64,000 nucleotides of DNA from Todiramphus chloris collaris (lineage: Eukaryota; Chordata; Aves; Coraciiformes; Alcedinidae), in the NCBI GenBank assembly GCA_025345505.1, contig JANVCC010000270.1:5975513-6039512 (forward strand). Direction: 5' to 3'. This document shows, one piece after another, positions 49,601 through 62,180 of this stretch (position 1 is the first letter of the stretch; each line of letters begins with the position of its first letter). The notes under the pieces are model-generated. The model was not told the origin of the DNA and ran no database searches. It saw only the letters and a list, made by a program, of their open reading frames with translations. Made by a program: the position numbers and the translations under genes.

Positions 49601-51176
49601 TGCACAAATGCTGACTTAGGCCTTATTGCAAGATTTGGGCTTTGGGTAGTGTTGCTGATCCATTTTTTCCTTGTCCAGTTAACAGTTATGAGAAGTCTTA
49701 ATCCATTTGCTAGGAAAGGTCTGATCTACAAGTTTGATTTGGAAGACATATGTGATCACCTTAATGAGACTTGTTTAGTTTAGTTCAGTCCTGCTGTATG
49801 CCACCAGGCTCTGTTTCAACACAGTATTTTAATATATAGTGGTTAAAACCCCTTGCATCTGGTAAATCAGGTCCAGAATATTGCTTCAGCTGACTGTGGT
49901 CTGAACTGAACTTTAATCACCCAATGCCTGATAAAACTTCACAGTATGTTGGAAAGTTTTACTCTGAGTTTTCATGTTATTACTTTGTCAGTAATGTGTT
50001 CAATTCTCTTTGCTTCTAAGTGCTGGTAATAGTACAAAACTTTAAGCTAAGGAACTAGTCCAGTTATTTTGGGGAGTATTCCGAGTCCATTCTAAATAGA
50101 AGATCTAAGATTGTTAGATTCCTTATACCATAATACCTTTTCCCATCAGAAGCACTGGAAAAGATAGTTTTGGTAGTGCACGTTTTGCACTGGGAAACTG
50201 TCAGGACATAGGAAAGGATTGTTTGGAAGATAGTACCTAATTTAAAAAAAAAAAAGTAACATTTTTCCCCTAGGCACCAGTAATAGTATCTGCATGGCCC
50301 AGGGTTTTTGTCTTAACCATTTCACTTCTCCTTTCCCTTGTCTACATCAGTGTTTTCTGAATGTGCTGCTTTAGACAGAGTTTTTGGTCATAAAGAAGCT
50401 GCTGTTTTAAAGATAGTTTTACTATTTAGCTTTCCAAAAGTGAGTTTAATTTTTTTTTAATTATATATATAATATATATTTTTTTATATATATAAAGGGA
50501 AAGAGAGACACAATGTTGTTCAGTGAAATGGGCTCTGGATGTTCTACCTCATTTTGACTCATTAATTAGCAGTAATTTGATGAGGACTAGCTGCTGTACC
50601 CAGGCTTCAGGCTTTTCTTGTTTCGATTTTTGAGTGGTAGCTTTTAAAGCAGATTAGCCAGCACTGACTTCTATTAGATGGACCCAGTTGTCCCAATTGT
50701 TTGATCCCAGCCTAATGTAACTCGGTAGGATAACTGGTGAGATATTCTCCTGCCCATTCTGTAAATGGCAGTGTAGGGACAGTGCTTTGGGTCATTGTGT
50801 CGTGGGGGAGACCTCGAATGGGTAGTGAGATTTGTTTGTTCTTAAGGTTATTTACAATATGGGAAAGTCAAGTCCCCTCAAGCACAAGGAGCAGAGCTGT
50901 GGTGCTTGTGCTCACAAACTCGAGGGAGAAAGGAACCCTGTTACTTGCAGTGCCATGATCTGTAGCTGTAGCCTATCCCTGGCAGCATCCCAAAAGCAAT
51001 GCTATTCGGAACTGCTCAGTTGCCTCTCCTTTTGAAACACCTCTGTTTGTGTTCCTCACCTGCACAAGAGCTGTAGGTGTGCAGAGAAAGTTGTGACTTG
51101 AATTGTGTAAACTACAGAGAACTTTCTTTCATGGAAAGGGGAAGGCAAGCACAAAAAGAACCCCAGAAAAAACCCC
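46605..51176. other. Intergenic, no gene seen
   Basis: AT-rich DNA with no supported gene or mobile element. It includes an imperfect TA/poly-T tract at 50,449-50,497 and a small duplicated word taagtactatatag at about 49,290-49,319. Confidence 0.4.
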
Positions 51177-51276
51177 NNNNNNNNNNNNNNNNNNNNNNNN
51201 NNNNNNNNNNNNNNNNNNNNNNNNNNNNNNNNNNNNNNNNNNNNNNNNNNNNNNNNNNNNNNNNNNNNNNNNNNNN
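51177..51276. other. Assembly gap (100 N)
   Basis: Exactly 100 N, the customary placeholder for a gap of unknown size. It is bordered on the left by ccccagaaaaaacccc and on the right by a T run, both low-complexity, which probably caused the break. Confidence 0.99.
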
Positions 51277-53009
51277 TTTTTTCTTCTTACTGTCTCAGCC
51301 TAAATGGAATAAAGGCTCTGGTTGCAGGAAGAACTGGGGATTTCTAGGCATTTTGTACCAGCTGAGCTCATGATGCAGTTTTAATAGTCTATCAGAGATG
51401 ACTCAGCCAGCTCTGACTGTGTAAAATCATCAATTATTTATTTCTAAGTTTGTGCTTTGCTGGTCTGTGGAGATCATTAAGTCTGGATGAAAAATTACTG
51501 TGGAAAGGTGATGCTTTGCCTCTCCTGCAACATTATGAAAAATATTCAAGTAAAGGTTGTAATCAAGGATTGTAATTGCAATCTGAGCATCTAAGGGACT
51601 ATTCCTAATTTAGCATTCTGTGCTCATTCTTTCTCCCTATCGCTTACCTAGGCAAACAGCAACGCTTGCTGTCACAGTTGAAAAGACCTAAATTCATCCA
51701 CATGTAAATTTTTGCTTTGGGTATTATGGTGGTTTGCTTCCCTTCATAATTCTTCTCTGCTGTTGCACAAAATCAGGTTACTCAGCTATGACTCACTGGG
51801 TTTCTGTTCACGTGTCATTTTGCAATTAGAAATGAGATCAAAGGGTGAATTCTCCCTTCTCTCCTCTGGTCTGGGTACTGTTACGAGTTGCAATTTTTAA
51901 GGGGCAACGGGGGGATTTTATTTTATATTTTTCTATTTTGGTAGCTGTAGCCACAGTGTGTTTGAGGAGAGGTTTGTAACAGCCATACCTTTTTAGTTAG
52001 CTAATGGATGCAATTAGACAAGACATTACTCTGTTTTCTGAGTGCAGTGAGTCCTACAGGGTCCACAAAAGCCAAGAAGTTGATATTAGTAGTGGCAGAC
52101 AGTGTTCTTTTGCCAAGAAAATTCATCCAAGCCTAGCTCCCCTGAAATGGGATCAGCTCAGATCGTTTCAGATGCAGGAAGGGTGTGCAATACCTTTCCC
52201 TGTCTGCAGCTCTCTTTCTGTATACTTCCATTTTTTAACAGGGCATCTCTTGTGTAAGACAGGTGGAAGCTTGATCCTACTCGGAGAAAATGGGTAGCAT
52301 TCTGTTCAAATACTGCTAGCCAGTCTGTGTCAGGTCTTGGTGTCACAGCTAGGGCTTCAGAAGCATAGCCTAGCATCTGCCACAGGACTGTGTTGGCATT
52401 ATTTCTTGCATCTCTGTCAAATGTTTTAGCTTGTCGTCTGTCAATAAGACACATAGCAGGCAAAAAAAACAATGGTACCTGGAAATTATTCTTTAGATTT
52501 CAGGATGGCACATAGCCTACGACTAAGTTTCAGTAATATCATCCTGTGGAATAAAAGGCAAAGAAATTAAAAAAAAAGAAAATCCTAAATCAGGGACCTG
52601 GCTTGTTTTCTACTGCATCCAAGATGACTAGTAGGTAACTCAGCCATCAGACAGTGTTTTCTTAGTTTTTGACACTATTTGGGACCAAATTCAGATCCTG
52701 TTATGTAGTATCATTAAAATGATACTTTGCATATGCTGCCTGTGGGTGTTTGGAGAAGAGAAACCATCTAGAGGATTTTTGAGTACCCTGAGACGTAGAG
52801 ATGTCTGCATAGTGGTGCGTGACTGATGGATTGAAAATGTGAGGATATCTGAACTATAAATTGTTACCTCTAATGCCTTTGAGGAGTTTCACATGTACTT
52901 CGTTGTCTGCTCCTAAACAAAGACTCTCCAGAAATGTCTACCTTCAGTCAGGCTTTGACAGGGATGCTTCTTGGTGCTGGGCTAGGTTAGTGAATGGTCT
53001 AAGGGATTT
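51277..53009. other. Intergenic, no gene seen
   Basis: No gene or mobile element recognised. The minus-strand frame at 52,158-52,472 has no identifiable domain. Confidence 0.4.
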
Positions 53010-53655
53010 CATTGACTCATACAATGGCTTCAGTTGGAAGGGACCTTAAAGATCTGACTCCAACCCCCCTGCCTTAGGCAGGGACACCTCCTACTAGACC
53101 AGGGTGCTCAAAGCCCCATCCATCCTGGTCTTAAACATTTCCAGGGATGAGGCATCCACAACTTCTCTGGGCAACCAATGTCTCACCACCCTCACAGTAA
53201 AGAATTTCTTCCTAATGTCTAATCTAAATCTACCCTGCTTTAATTTTAAAACCATTGCCCCTTTCCCTACCACCACAAGCTCTTATGAAAAGTCTCTCCC
53301 CAGCTTTCCTGTAGCCCCTTCAGATACTGGAAGGCTGCTATAAGGTCTCCCCGGAGCCTTCTCTTCTCCAGGCTGAACAGACCCAACACTCTCAGCCTGT
53401 CCTCACAAGAGAGGTGCTCCAGCCCTCTGATCATCTTTGTGGTTCTCCTCTGGACCCTTTCCAACAGCTCCACATCCTTCTTGTGTGGAGGGCTCCAGAG
53501 CTGGATGCACTACTCCAGGTGGGGTCTCCTGAGAGCAGAGCAGAGCAGAGAGGCAGAATCACCTTCCTTGACTTGCTGGCCACACATCTTTTGATGCAGC
53601 CCAGGTTGTCCTTTTTGATTTCAGCCTTACCTCTGAGTTTTGACCCTAGGAGCCT
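53010..53655 (-). mobile_element. CR1 LINE 3' fragment
   Basis: It begins on the plus strand with a degraded tail (actcatacaatggcttcag) and the core gttggaagggacc. Minus-strand frames carry ORF2 words in order: [52 protein letters not shown]. Several frameshifts separate them. Confidence 0.95.
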
Positions 53656-55105
53656 GACTTTCAAAATGTGATGTTAAATTAATGCTGGTAAGCTTTTTGC
53701 CTAGAGTAAATCTCACTGATTTCCTCCTTACCCACACTTAACTTATCCTGGTGAACCTAAAAGCAATTCACGTTTAGGAGAAGCTGAAAAACAGTAATCA
53801 AAACAGTTCCATAAATGAACAGAGTGGCTTAGGAAAGTGGGGACAGTATTGTCAAAGAGCAAGAAGACCTATTTACTTTCTACATGCGTGCTCTTTTTTC
53901 CCCCAAGCCTGCACAGTGAGAAAAGCTCATCAAAATGTGCATAATTAAGGACTTCCAATGAATCACCAAATGCCATGAAATGTTGTAGTAAAAAATTGTT
54001 CCTGGGACACTCGCTGAAAATATTCTGCCTGCTGATTTCCACTGCTAGGCATGTCTCAAGATAGAAACATGAAGTGGAGCTGTGGAAAATGGGCTCTCAC
54101 CTTGTGGGACATTTACTTTCCCTCTCTTAAATCTCCCAGAGTATTGTTATCACCATGAAGAAGAAACTTTGTGCATGTGCATACACATGTTGGCTCTCAC
54201 TTCGCTAGCTCCCTGTGTTGCATGACTGCTACAGGGCAGCTTGCTTTTTTTGTCATCTCTGTTTGCTAGTCAGGCCCAGGAGTCACATTCTAGCTGGAGA
54301 GAAGATCAGAGAGGCTTCCTCCTAGACATCAGGGAGACTGGCAGAGATTTTTAGGGTCTGCTAGATGCCCTGAGGGTGTGGGGGCCAAGGTCTCCATCAG
54401 TATGTTGACAGACCCAGTGATAAGGGTGGTGGTTTCAAAGGCTGACTCTGGCAGGGCTTTGAGAGTCATTTTGCACGAGTGGTGTTTGGGAGGGTAAGTG
54501 TAACCTAGCCAGAAGGTCAAGAATCCAAACACCAAGGGAGAAGCCAGAGGGGACAAACTATGGTGATGCCCTGGTCCTCCAGCACGATAAAAAAATGGTG
54601 TCTTTCATGTGGCTTTGCTACTGCAATTCCTCATCTGGTTTTCTTTGGCCTTTTGTGCTTGTACGTGTCCTCAGAGACCTGGGTGCTGTGCAGCAGCACG
54701 TTTGCTGTGATCTCTGGTGTGGCCAAGCTTTTTATGCTACTATGGAGTCGAAGGATGTGCTTTTCCACCAGTGCTGTAGTGAGGCACCAGACCAGGGCTG
54801 GGAGGGGAAAGCGAAAAACATTTTCCATTTTCATCTTCTTGACAGCTTTCTTTGACTTGCTTTCTTGACTGAAAGCAAAGGGTACCACCAGCAAGAGTGT
54901 TTCCAGCTGAATCCAAACGTGGCAGCTGTTTTGTGGAGAAATTCTGCATTGCAGTGGCTTTTCTCTTAAGTTCTCCTGTCTCAGAGGATCAGTAACCACC
55001 CTCCATTCAGAGGGAGGACAAAGGTAACCTGTACCTTTCTAAATCAGACACCTGTATACATGTAAAGCAACACGGGTGTGTTCAGAGGCTAAAACCAGCC
55101 CCCAA

Positions 55106-55160
55106 ATCACAGAGTAACGTGAGGGGTTGGAAGGGACCTCAAAAGACCATCTGAAAAGAT
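55106..55160 (-). mobile_element. CR1 3'-tail relic
   Basis: The words atcacagagtaacgtgaggg and gttggaagggacctcaaaag match the last bases of a CR1 3' UTR in reverse. It is too short to class further. Confidence 0.7.
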
Positions 55161-56033
55161 CATAATTTCTGAAATTCGGGCTGTGTGTATGAATACCTGT
55201 GTAAAACATTTTTTTTTTTTTGCCTCTAAAGAGTATCCAAATATCCTTGTATCCCTGCCCCTGTCTGACTGTTAGTGTGCCTGACCCTGAGCATCCAGCA
55301 GCAGATGCTGTCAGAGGAGCTGCCTGAGCAGCCTGGAGCCTGGTAGAGAGCAGTTGCCTTTTTTTATCATCTCTGCGTGTCCTCTTGCTTCAGCCACTGC
55401 AACGTTTCAAAAAGGCAGGCTTAATGAGCTGGAAGGGTGGTGAAATTCAAATGAATCTTGAGAACGCTGAAAAACCTTCCTCCTCCCCTCCTCAAATCCA
55501 GGGTGATTATTACTTTATTGCCTTGCATTGCTTTTAATAGCATGGTGCATGTGAACGCCTCTCAGTAGTGCACAAAGGAAAATGGTTAGCAAGGATTACA
55601 TTTTTCCACTGGCTTAAATGATTGTTAGGCTTTAAAGTACAATCTGGTTTTCCTTCCCTCAGAGTGGGTATCAAAACAAGCAAGCTAAAACCCAGGTACA
55701 AACCCAGTCCATTTCCCATTATAATCGATTTGGGAATTAGGTACTTTCCTGAGGATTAGAAGCCCAAAGTAAATTCAGTTATGCCAAGTATTTTTCCCCA
55801 TGTAATGTTCCAAACCACCCTCACCAAAACCTAGTAGGAAAATGAACTCTTGCCTTTTGTTTTCTCTTTCCTCTCCATCCTCCATTATTATTTCTTGCTT
55901 ATTTCTCTGAAGTGCTGAGGTGGTTTTTTTTTTTGTGGGTCTTTTTTTTTTAACCCTCCTCTCAGTGGGCCAAATCCATAGAGAAATGAAAAATAATCCC
56001 AAGTTTCTCTGTGAAATAATTCCCGCTTATTTT

Positions 56034-56052
56034 ATATATATATATATATATT
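56034..56052. repeat. (TA)n microsatellite
   Basis: About nine TA units, directly followed by a TTTGGGG/T8 tract. Confidence 0.9.
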
Positions 56053-57416
56053 TGGGGTTTTTTTTACCATGGGTTGACTTCTCTTCAACCCTGCTCAGAC
56101 CCAGAAGTGCTTTTACTCCTCTTGCACTCTGAGTGAACCCAGTTGTTTCTGGACCTGCGTGTCCAAGCCCTGTTCACAGGGCCAAGCGTTCTTGGGTTTG
56201 GGTGGTGGGTTTTTTTTTTTTGTTTGGGAGTGGGGAATGTGTGTGTTTGGTTTGTTGGTTTTTTTCCTCTTGGGTGGTGGGTAGTACACTTTCACTTCTA
56301 GTAGTAATAGTTGAAGTAGAAGATGCCTCCTGCAATCTGAATGTCACCACAGTGACCTGAATTTATTTTCCTCCTCTTGCTCAGGTTTTTCCTTCTTTCT
56401 GTTTGTTTATTTATTTATTTACTTATTTTTTTCATTAACCTACTGGCCTTTTTGGTGCTGCTTCAGGCAACAACTGTTGATAATCTGAGTGAGCCTTCCT
56501 TTTTTTTTTTTTTGCTCTTTTTATACTTAACATTACGTAGCTTCAGCAGAAAGCTGCAAACTTCTACCTTCGTGTGCTTCTAAGCTTCAAAATGAGTGCA
56601 AACTATTTAGAAACCTAAAAAATGAAGGACCTAGAAGATGGAGCCATATAATGGAAGTCAGCTTGCACATGCTGTCCACTTGGCAAGACGCTGTTTGTTG
56701 TCTGTAAGCAGCGGCTGCTTTCTAGGGGATCATTGCTAATGCAAATGCTGACACGCGCCGCTCTCATTCTGCATGACTGTGCATTATTCTGCTTTTGCCT
56801 GGCGAGCTCTGCTAGAGACAGGCTGTGATGTGTGAACGTAGAAATCGCATTAAAAGTTCAGATTATGTTATTTCTGATAATGGTCGATGCTCTAGTGGAA
56901 TGAAATGCAGCCAATTATGAGCTAACAGAATGATCTGAAGTTTTTTCTAGATTTTTTTATTTATTTTATTTTCTCAGAAGTTGGCTTACGTTCTGAATAA
57001 TATGAACACTTCTATCTGTGTTGCTTTGTTTTGTTGTTGGGTTTTTTTCTTTTATTTTACCTCAATTGAATGTAGTTTGATGCATTCTTTTTAGGATTAG
57101 GCAGTAATATAATTTCTCTGGAATCTCTGAACTCTTGACTTCATTGATATATTTTATCACCAGATTTCATAGCCAAATTATGCAAATTTTCACCTTGAAT
57201 TAATCAGAGATGCACAGTTGTTACGTTTCAGCAAGCTACCCTTCAGGCTTACTGAAGAAGACACATGATAATATACAGAATAATAATATACAGTTTTCTT
57301 GTATATTATCCTGTGTCTTTTCTCTCAGTATCTAGTAAGCCATGTTAATTTTTCTCCTTTATGTCTTTGTGTGGAGCATGTGGTTTTCAAGCGTTGAACT
57401 CTATACTCTAAAGGAC

Positions 57417-58135
57417 CATAGAATTCATAGAACTGTCAGGGTTGGAAGGGACCTCAAAGCTCACCTAGTTCCAATCCCCCTGCCATGGGCAGGGACACCT
57501 CCCACTAGAGCAGGGTGCTCACAGCCCCAGCCAGCCTGGCCTGAAACACTTCCAAGGATGGGGCTTCCACCACCTCTCTGGGCAACCTGTGCCAGTGTCT
57601 CACCAGCCTCATGGGGAAGAAATTCTTCCTGATGTCCAACCTGAATCGACCTATCTCTAGTTTTGATCCATTCCCTCCAGTCCTATCCCTGCCCCACAGC
57701 CTAACAAGTCCCTCCCCAGCTTTCCTGTACCCCTTCAGATACTGGGAGGCCACAATAAGGTCTCCCCGCAGCCTTCTCTTCTCCAGGCTGAACAACCCCA
57801 ACTCTCTCAGTCTGTCCCCATAGCAGAGGTGCTCCAGCCCTCTGAGCATCCTGGTGGCCCTTCTCTGGACACGTTCCAGCACATCCATAGCCTTCCTGTG
57901 GCAGGGGCTCCAGAACTGGATGCAGTGCTCCAGGGGAGGTCTCACCAGAGTGGAGTGGAGGGGGAGAATCCCCTCCCCTGACCTGCTGGCCACGCTGCTC
58001 TTGATGCAGCCCAGGATAGGATTGTCCCTCTGGGCTGTGAGAGCAACTGATGGCTCATGGTGAGCTTCTCATCCATGAGAACTCCCAAGTCCTTTTCTTC
58101 AGGGCTGCTCTCAAGCCAGTCACTGCCCAACCTAT
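57417..58135 (-). mobile_element. Young CR1 LINE copy, about 720 bp
   Basis: This is the best preserved CR1 in the window. The minus-strand frame 57,993-57,505 is open for 162 codons through the end of ORF2, from ASRSGEGILPLHSTL through RRATRMLRGLEHLC and [16 protein letters not shown] to [18 protein letters not shown] and its stop. The 3' UTR and tail (ttctatgaattctatgg on the minus strand) follow. It is 5'-truncated near 58,135. The fragments at 37,405 and 61,928 are nearly identical to it. Confidence 0.96.
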
Positions 58136-60748
58136 ATCATCCACGTATCCATGACAGAGTATATTAACAAGCATCTTAAAATAAAATACAGGAGCTGGGG
58201 AGAGAGAGGGATGCATCCCCTGGTTCTAATGTCTCCTCAGATTTTCAGCTACCTCTACTACGGGGGTGTCCTTTGCTTTGTAATAAAGCAGTATGCAAGA
58301 ACTAATGTAATATTTCCTTACTGAATCTAACAGGTCATAGTTGCTCTCTTCAGTTGGAGTACTTGCAGGTACAGTGAGAGATTCTGTTGTGTAGTTAAAA
58401 GCAGACAACAAAATTCCCTGTCAGGTTTCTCATCTGTTTTTATTTAAAGATCAGACACCATTGCAACAAGGATTTCTGAATTAACTACAAGTTATGGTTT
58501 TCAAATAAATGGTTACACATAAATAGTCAGATGATTTTATCTTATGCTATCGTGGGTAATGTAGTTGTCCATTCCTCTTAGGTTCTGTACTAGTGCCATC
58601 TGGTGACTAAATGTTATTATGGAGCTGAAAGGATGCAGGATTGTATTAGTAAGTATGCGTTGCTTCAGCAGCATGGAACTGAAATAGAGACCCACTGAAG
58701 CCTGGCAAAGGTGTCAACTGGCGAGGATACTCCATTGGCCAAAGCTGTGTGCCAAGTTCAACGTTAGAAGCATCCACTTCCAAATCTAGAAGAAACCCTT
58801 TTCCTCTTCTGCAGGCTGAAGAATGTGGCTTTTGCATTGGGTTTCCTCTTGCTGTACATCACCTTGCTCTCATCTCCCTAATAACTCCCTCACTGCCTAA
58901 CAACAGGTGGAGCACAGAACTCTTTGCACTAAAAATGAGTTGCTCGTGAAGGGAAATGGACAGAGGATATACAGAAAGCTGTATCTGATTACTGGCAGAG
59001 GCTAATTACGCATAAGGTCCCTTCCTTTCTCTTCTCCCTCTCCCTCCTTCAGCCCCTTCCCGCTGCAGAGCTTACAGTCCTTCAAATATTCTAGGTCTTC
59101 TGACTGTGGGTGAACTCAGAGGATGTCCTTTCCCTTGTGCACCTCTCAGTCACTATGTTCAGCTGCCTGCTTTGCTTGGCCTGCACTGGCTGTGGCAATG
59201 TGGGATGGTGCCTGCATCTGTCAGATGAATTTCCCTCCTGGTTCCCCGAGGAAGCATCAGGTCACAGTGAGCATCTCTAACAGCCCATGGTCCCTGCTGA
59301 GCTGATCCACCCCTGCTGGTTATCAATGGAGAACTTCAGTGACAATCTGAGGAGCATGGGGAGCTGTTGCTATTTTAAAAATATTTACTGTAGAAATTAA
59401 ACGTAGGAATAAATCAATATTTATCCAAAGAAAGAGTGAGAGCAGGGGTGTTAACCTCAGTTTTGAAGGTACAGCCCACTCTGGGTTTATTGTTCCTTCT
59501 ACCCCTGCATAGCCAAATAATAACAGCAGGTGAGAATAAGAGAGACTTCTTGCCTGGCCCTGAGCAGATGTGGGGAAGAGTTTGCTGTGGTGAGAATGCT
59601 CAGGTTCCATCCCATTGTCTTTGTCTTTCAGGCTGAGGGGTTTAAATGCCTTTATCATCAATGCTATAGGTGTTTCTTCCCTGTCTTCCTAGACACAGGG
59701 CTGGCTCTCACACCTGACTGAGTTTGGGGTCAAAATATCCTTCTAAACCCAGGAGACTTTATTTTTTTCTTTTACTGTCTGAAGTCTTAGGTGGGTTTCA
59801 GCAAAATGTGTAACTGGATAAAATCCTCTAGCCCTTCTGGCTGGGTAACTAGATCTGTAAGCTGGGAAGTCTACAGGGAAATTCTGCCTTCGTGTTTCAC
59901 CTTAAATTCAGAAATGCATTGCTTGCAAAGGCTGTACTTCATCAGTCTAAAAAGCACACTTTTATGATGATTAACTCTTTGATCTACTTCAGAACAGTTT
60001 TAAAAGAGGCAGAATGTGGGCAGGTACCAATTACCTGTCACCATTAGTGTGCATCTTATTGTACATATTTAAGAAATTAATGACAATAGGTGGTTAGAAC
60101 TGTCTCATTACCACTAATTAATATGATAAGTCTTTAGCAGACCATTGGCAAAATAAGAATGCCAATTATATGTGATGTCAATAGAGTCATTAATTATAGG
60201 AGAACAGATATACTCCAGTAGTCCAGTAACAATAGGGGGAAACAATCTGCTTTTTTCAGAGACACTTCAGTGTATCTCCTACTTGAAAAGCAAGTGTGTA
60301 TTTTACCTGAAATATTTATTTAACAGAAGCCATGCCTAAAAAGTGCGTTCAGTTGTTCTTGAATACTAGAAAATGAAATTTTGTGGTTGCCTGACAACTT
60401 TCTAATCCTCTTTCCTGTGTTTGTACCTTTTGCCTGTTTTCCCCAGCGGCATGGAACGGCTCCATCCCAACGCACTCCATGTGGTTTGGATTTGAAACTT
60501 GGGTTTGTTTTTTCCATCATTCCTGTAGTTTTAGCAGATGCTCGGGGTGAGCAGTTCCTTTAAGTAGAACTGTTTCTTCCTTGTTTTCAGCTCAGTGGGA
60601 GGTCTGCCATCTTGTTGGACGAATGCTATTGCTGCCTTTTTAAGAGGCTTTCTTGTGGTGTATGAAAACTGTATCTGAACAACCTCGGTACCACCAAGCT
60701 GCCGTGGGGAACTGTGCTCTGCACTGCGCTTGTTGCTCTGCTCCATAG
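58136..60748. other. Intergenic, possible conserved non-coding DNA
   Basis: No gene supported. The segment 60,010-60,240 is rich in homeodomain-type words (caattacctg, aattaatgacaa, actaattaatatg, cattaattatag) within complex sequence and is the strongest visual candidate for a conserved enhancer in the desert. Confidence 0.35.
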
Positions 60749-61395
60749 ATCACAGAATCACAGACTGGTAGGGGTTGGAAGGGACCTCTGGAGATCATTG
60801 AGTCCAACCCCCCTGCCAGAGCAGGGGCACCCAGGGCAGCCCACACAGGAACAGATCCAGGGGGGTTTGAAAGTCTCCAGAGAAGGAGACTCCACAGCCT
60901 CTCTGGGCAGCATCTTCCAGGCTCTGTCACTCTCACAGGAAAGAAGTTTTTGCTCATGTTGAGGTGGAACTTCTTGTGTTTCACCTTGCTACCATTTCCT
61001 CTTGTCCTATCTCAGGGCACCACTGAAAAGAAGCTGTCCCCTTCTACTTGCCCCCCACCCTGCAGATCTTTGTAACCATTCCTCAGATCCCCTCTCAGGC
61101 TTCTCTTCTCCAGGCTGAACAGCCCCAGGGCTCTCAGCCTTTCCTCACAAGAGATGTTCCAGTCCCTTCAGCATCCTCGTAGCCTCTGCTGGACTCTCCA
61201 GTATTTCCCTGTCTCTCTTGAACTGGAGAGCCCAGAACTGGAGACAACACTCCAGATGTAGTCTCACTAGTGCAGAGCAGAGGGGCAGGAGAACCTCCCT
61301 TGACCTGCTGCCCACACTCTTCTTTATGCCCCCCAGGAGACCACTGGCCTTCCTGGCCACAAGGGCTCGTTGCTGTTCCAATGGATGCATGTTGG
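60749..61395 (-). mobile_element. CR1 LINE 3' fragment
   Basis: It begins on the plus strand with atcacagaatcacagactgg and ggggttggaagggacc, the reversed CR1 tail, and extends about 650 bases. The minus-strand frame 61,411-61,145 retains ORF2 words (QQRALVARKASGLLGGIKK, SREVLLPLCSAL). Frame breaks occur elsewhere. Confidence 0.95.
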
Positions 61396-61927
61396 CTTTG
61401 TCTCCCTGCATTTTCCCTGCATTTCAGCTTTTGCTGTACCTTCTTGAGCTACAAAAACTGCAGACTCAACAGTACTAGGGGCTGGCGAGTCATTCCTGTT
61501 GGCTGGAGCACCAGGATTTTCCCTTCAGAGTTTTAAAACAGAAAGTGTGTGTTTGTGCGTGCACAACCTACAGTAGTGATTTCCAGTTCTGGTGGGTTCA
61601 CCAATAGCTTTTAATTCTTGATCCCCTGTCAGGTTATCTGTCCCCACGATCTCTGGACCTGTTGTGAACCCCTCCTAGAAAGAGCTTTCTAAGATGCCTT
61701 CCTTATAATTGAGGACTTTAAACCTCAATTAAGTGGCTTTCATGTCACTTTTTCTGGAGCTACACAACATTTTCCCACATTCATTAATTAAATACTTGCT
61801 GCCATCTACTTTTTGTCACTGGATTTCTGAATTCCCTATAATATTTGCTTTGATCTGACGTACAAATGATTATAAAATGTTTTGAAAGCCTTCCTCTGGT
61901 CTGCATAACCTTCTCCTTTTTTCAGAA
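61396..61927. other. Short intergenic spacer between two CR1 copies
   Basis: No gene or repeat recognised. It separates a minus-strand and a plus-strand CR1 whose 5' ends face each other. Confidence 0.5.
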
Positions 61928-62180
61928 GGTTCAAGACTAGAGATGGGTCGATTCAGGTTGGACATCAGGAAGAATTTCTTCCCCATGAGGCTGGTGAGAC
62001 ACTGGCACAGGTTGCCCAGAGAGGTGGTGGAAGCCCCATCCTTGGAAGTGTTTCAGGCCAGGCTGGCTGGGGCTGTGAGCACCCTGCTCTAGTGGGAGGT
62101 GTCCCTGCCCATGGCAGGGGGGTTGGAACTGGATGAGCTTTAAGGTCCCTTCCAACCCTGACAGTTCTATGATTCTATAA
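61928..62180 (+). mobile_element. Young CR1 LINE 3'-terminal fragment
   Basis: It begins ttcaagactagagatgggtc and runs through the end of ORF2 to the tail ttctatgattctataa at 62,165-62,180. Comparison with the reverse strand of 57,417-57,660 shows about five substitutions over roughly 230 positions. It is a 5'-truncated insertion or one half of a broken copy. Confidence 0.95.

Larger units (their letters stand above)
53656..57416. other. Intergenic with low-complexity tracts
   Basis: No gene supported. It contains a small CR1 tail relic (55,106-55,160), a TA repeat (56,034-56,052), G/T-rich tracts (56,054-56,065 and about 56,205-56,285) and a TTTA repeat (about 56,403-56,433). A complex AT-rich segment at 56,670-56,945 resembles conserved non-coding DNA in word composition. 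Confidence 0.4.

Noticed and set aside
57505..57993. 162-codon frame on the minus strand
   Set aside because: It is the end of CR1 ORF2 in a 5'-truncated LINE and not a host gene.
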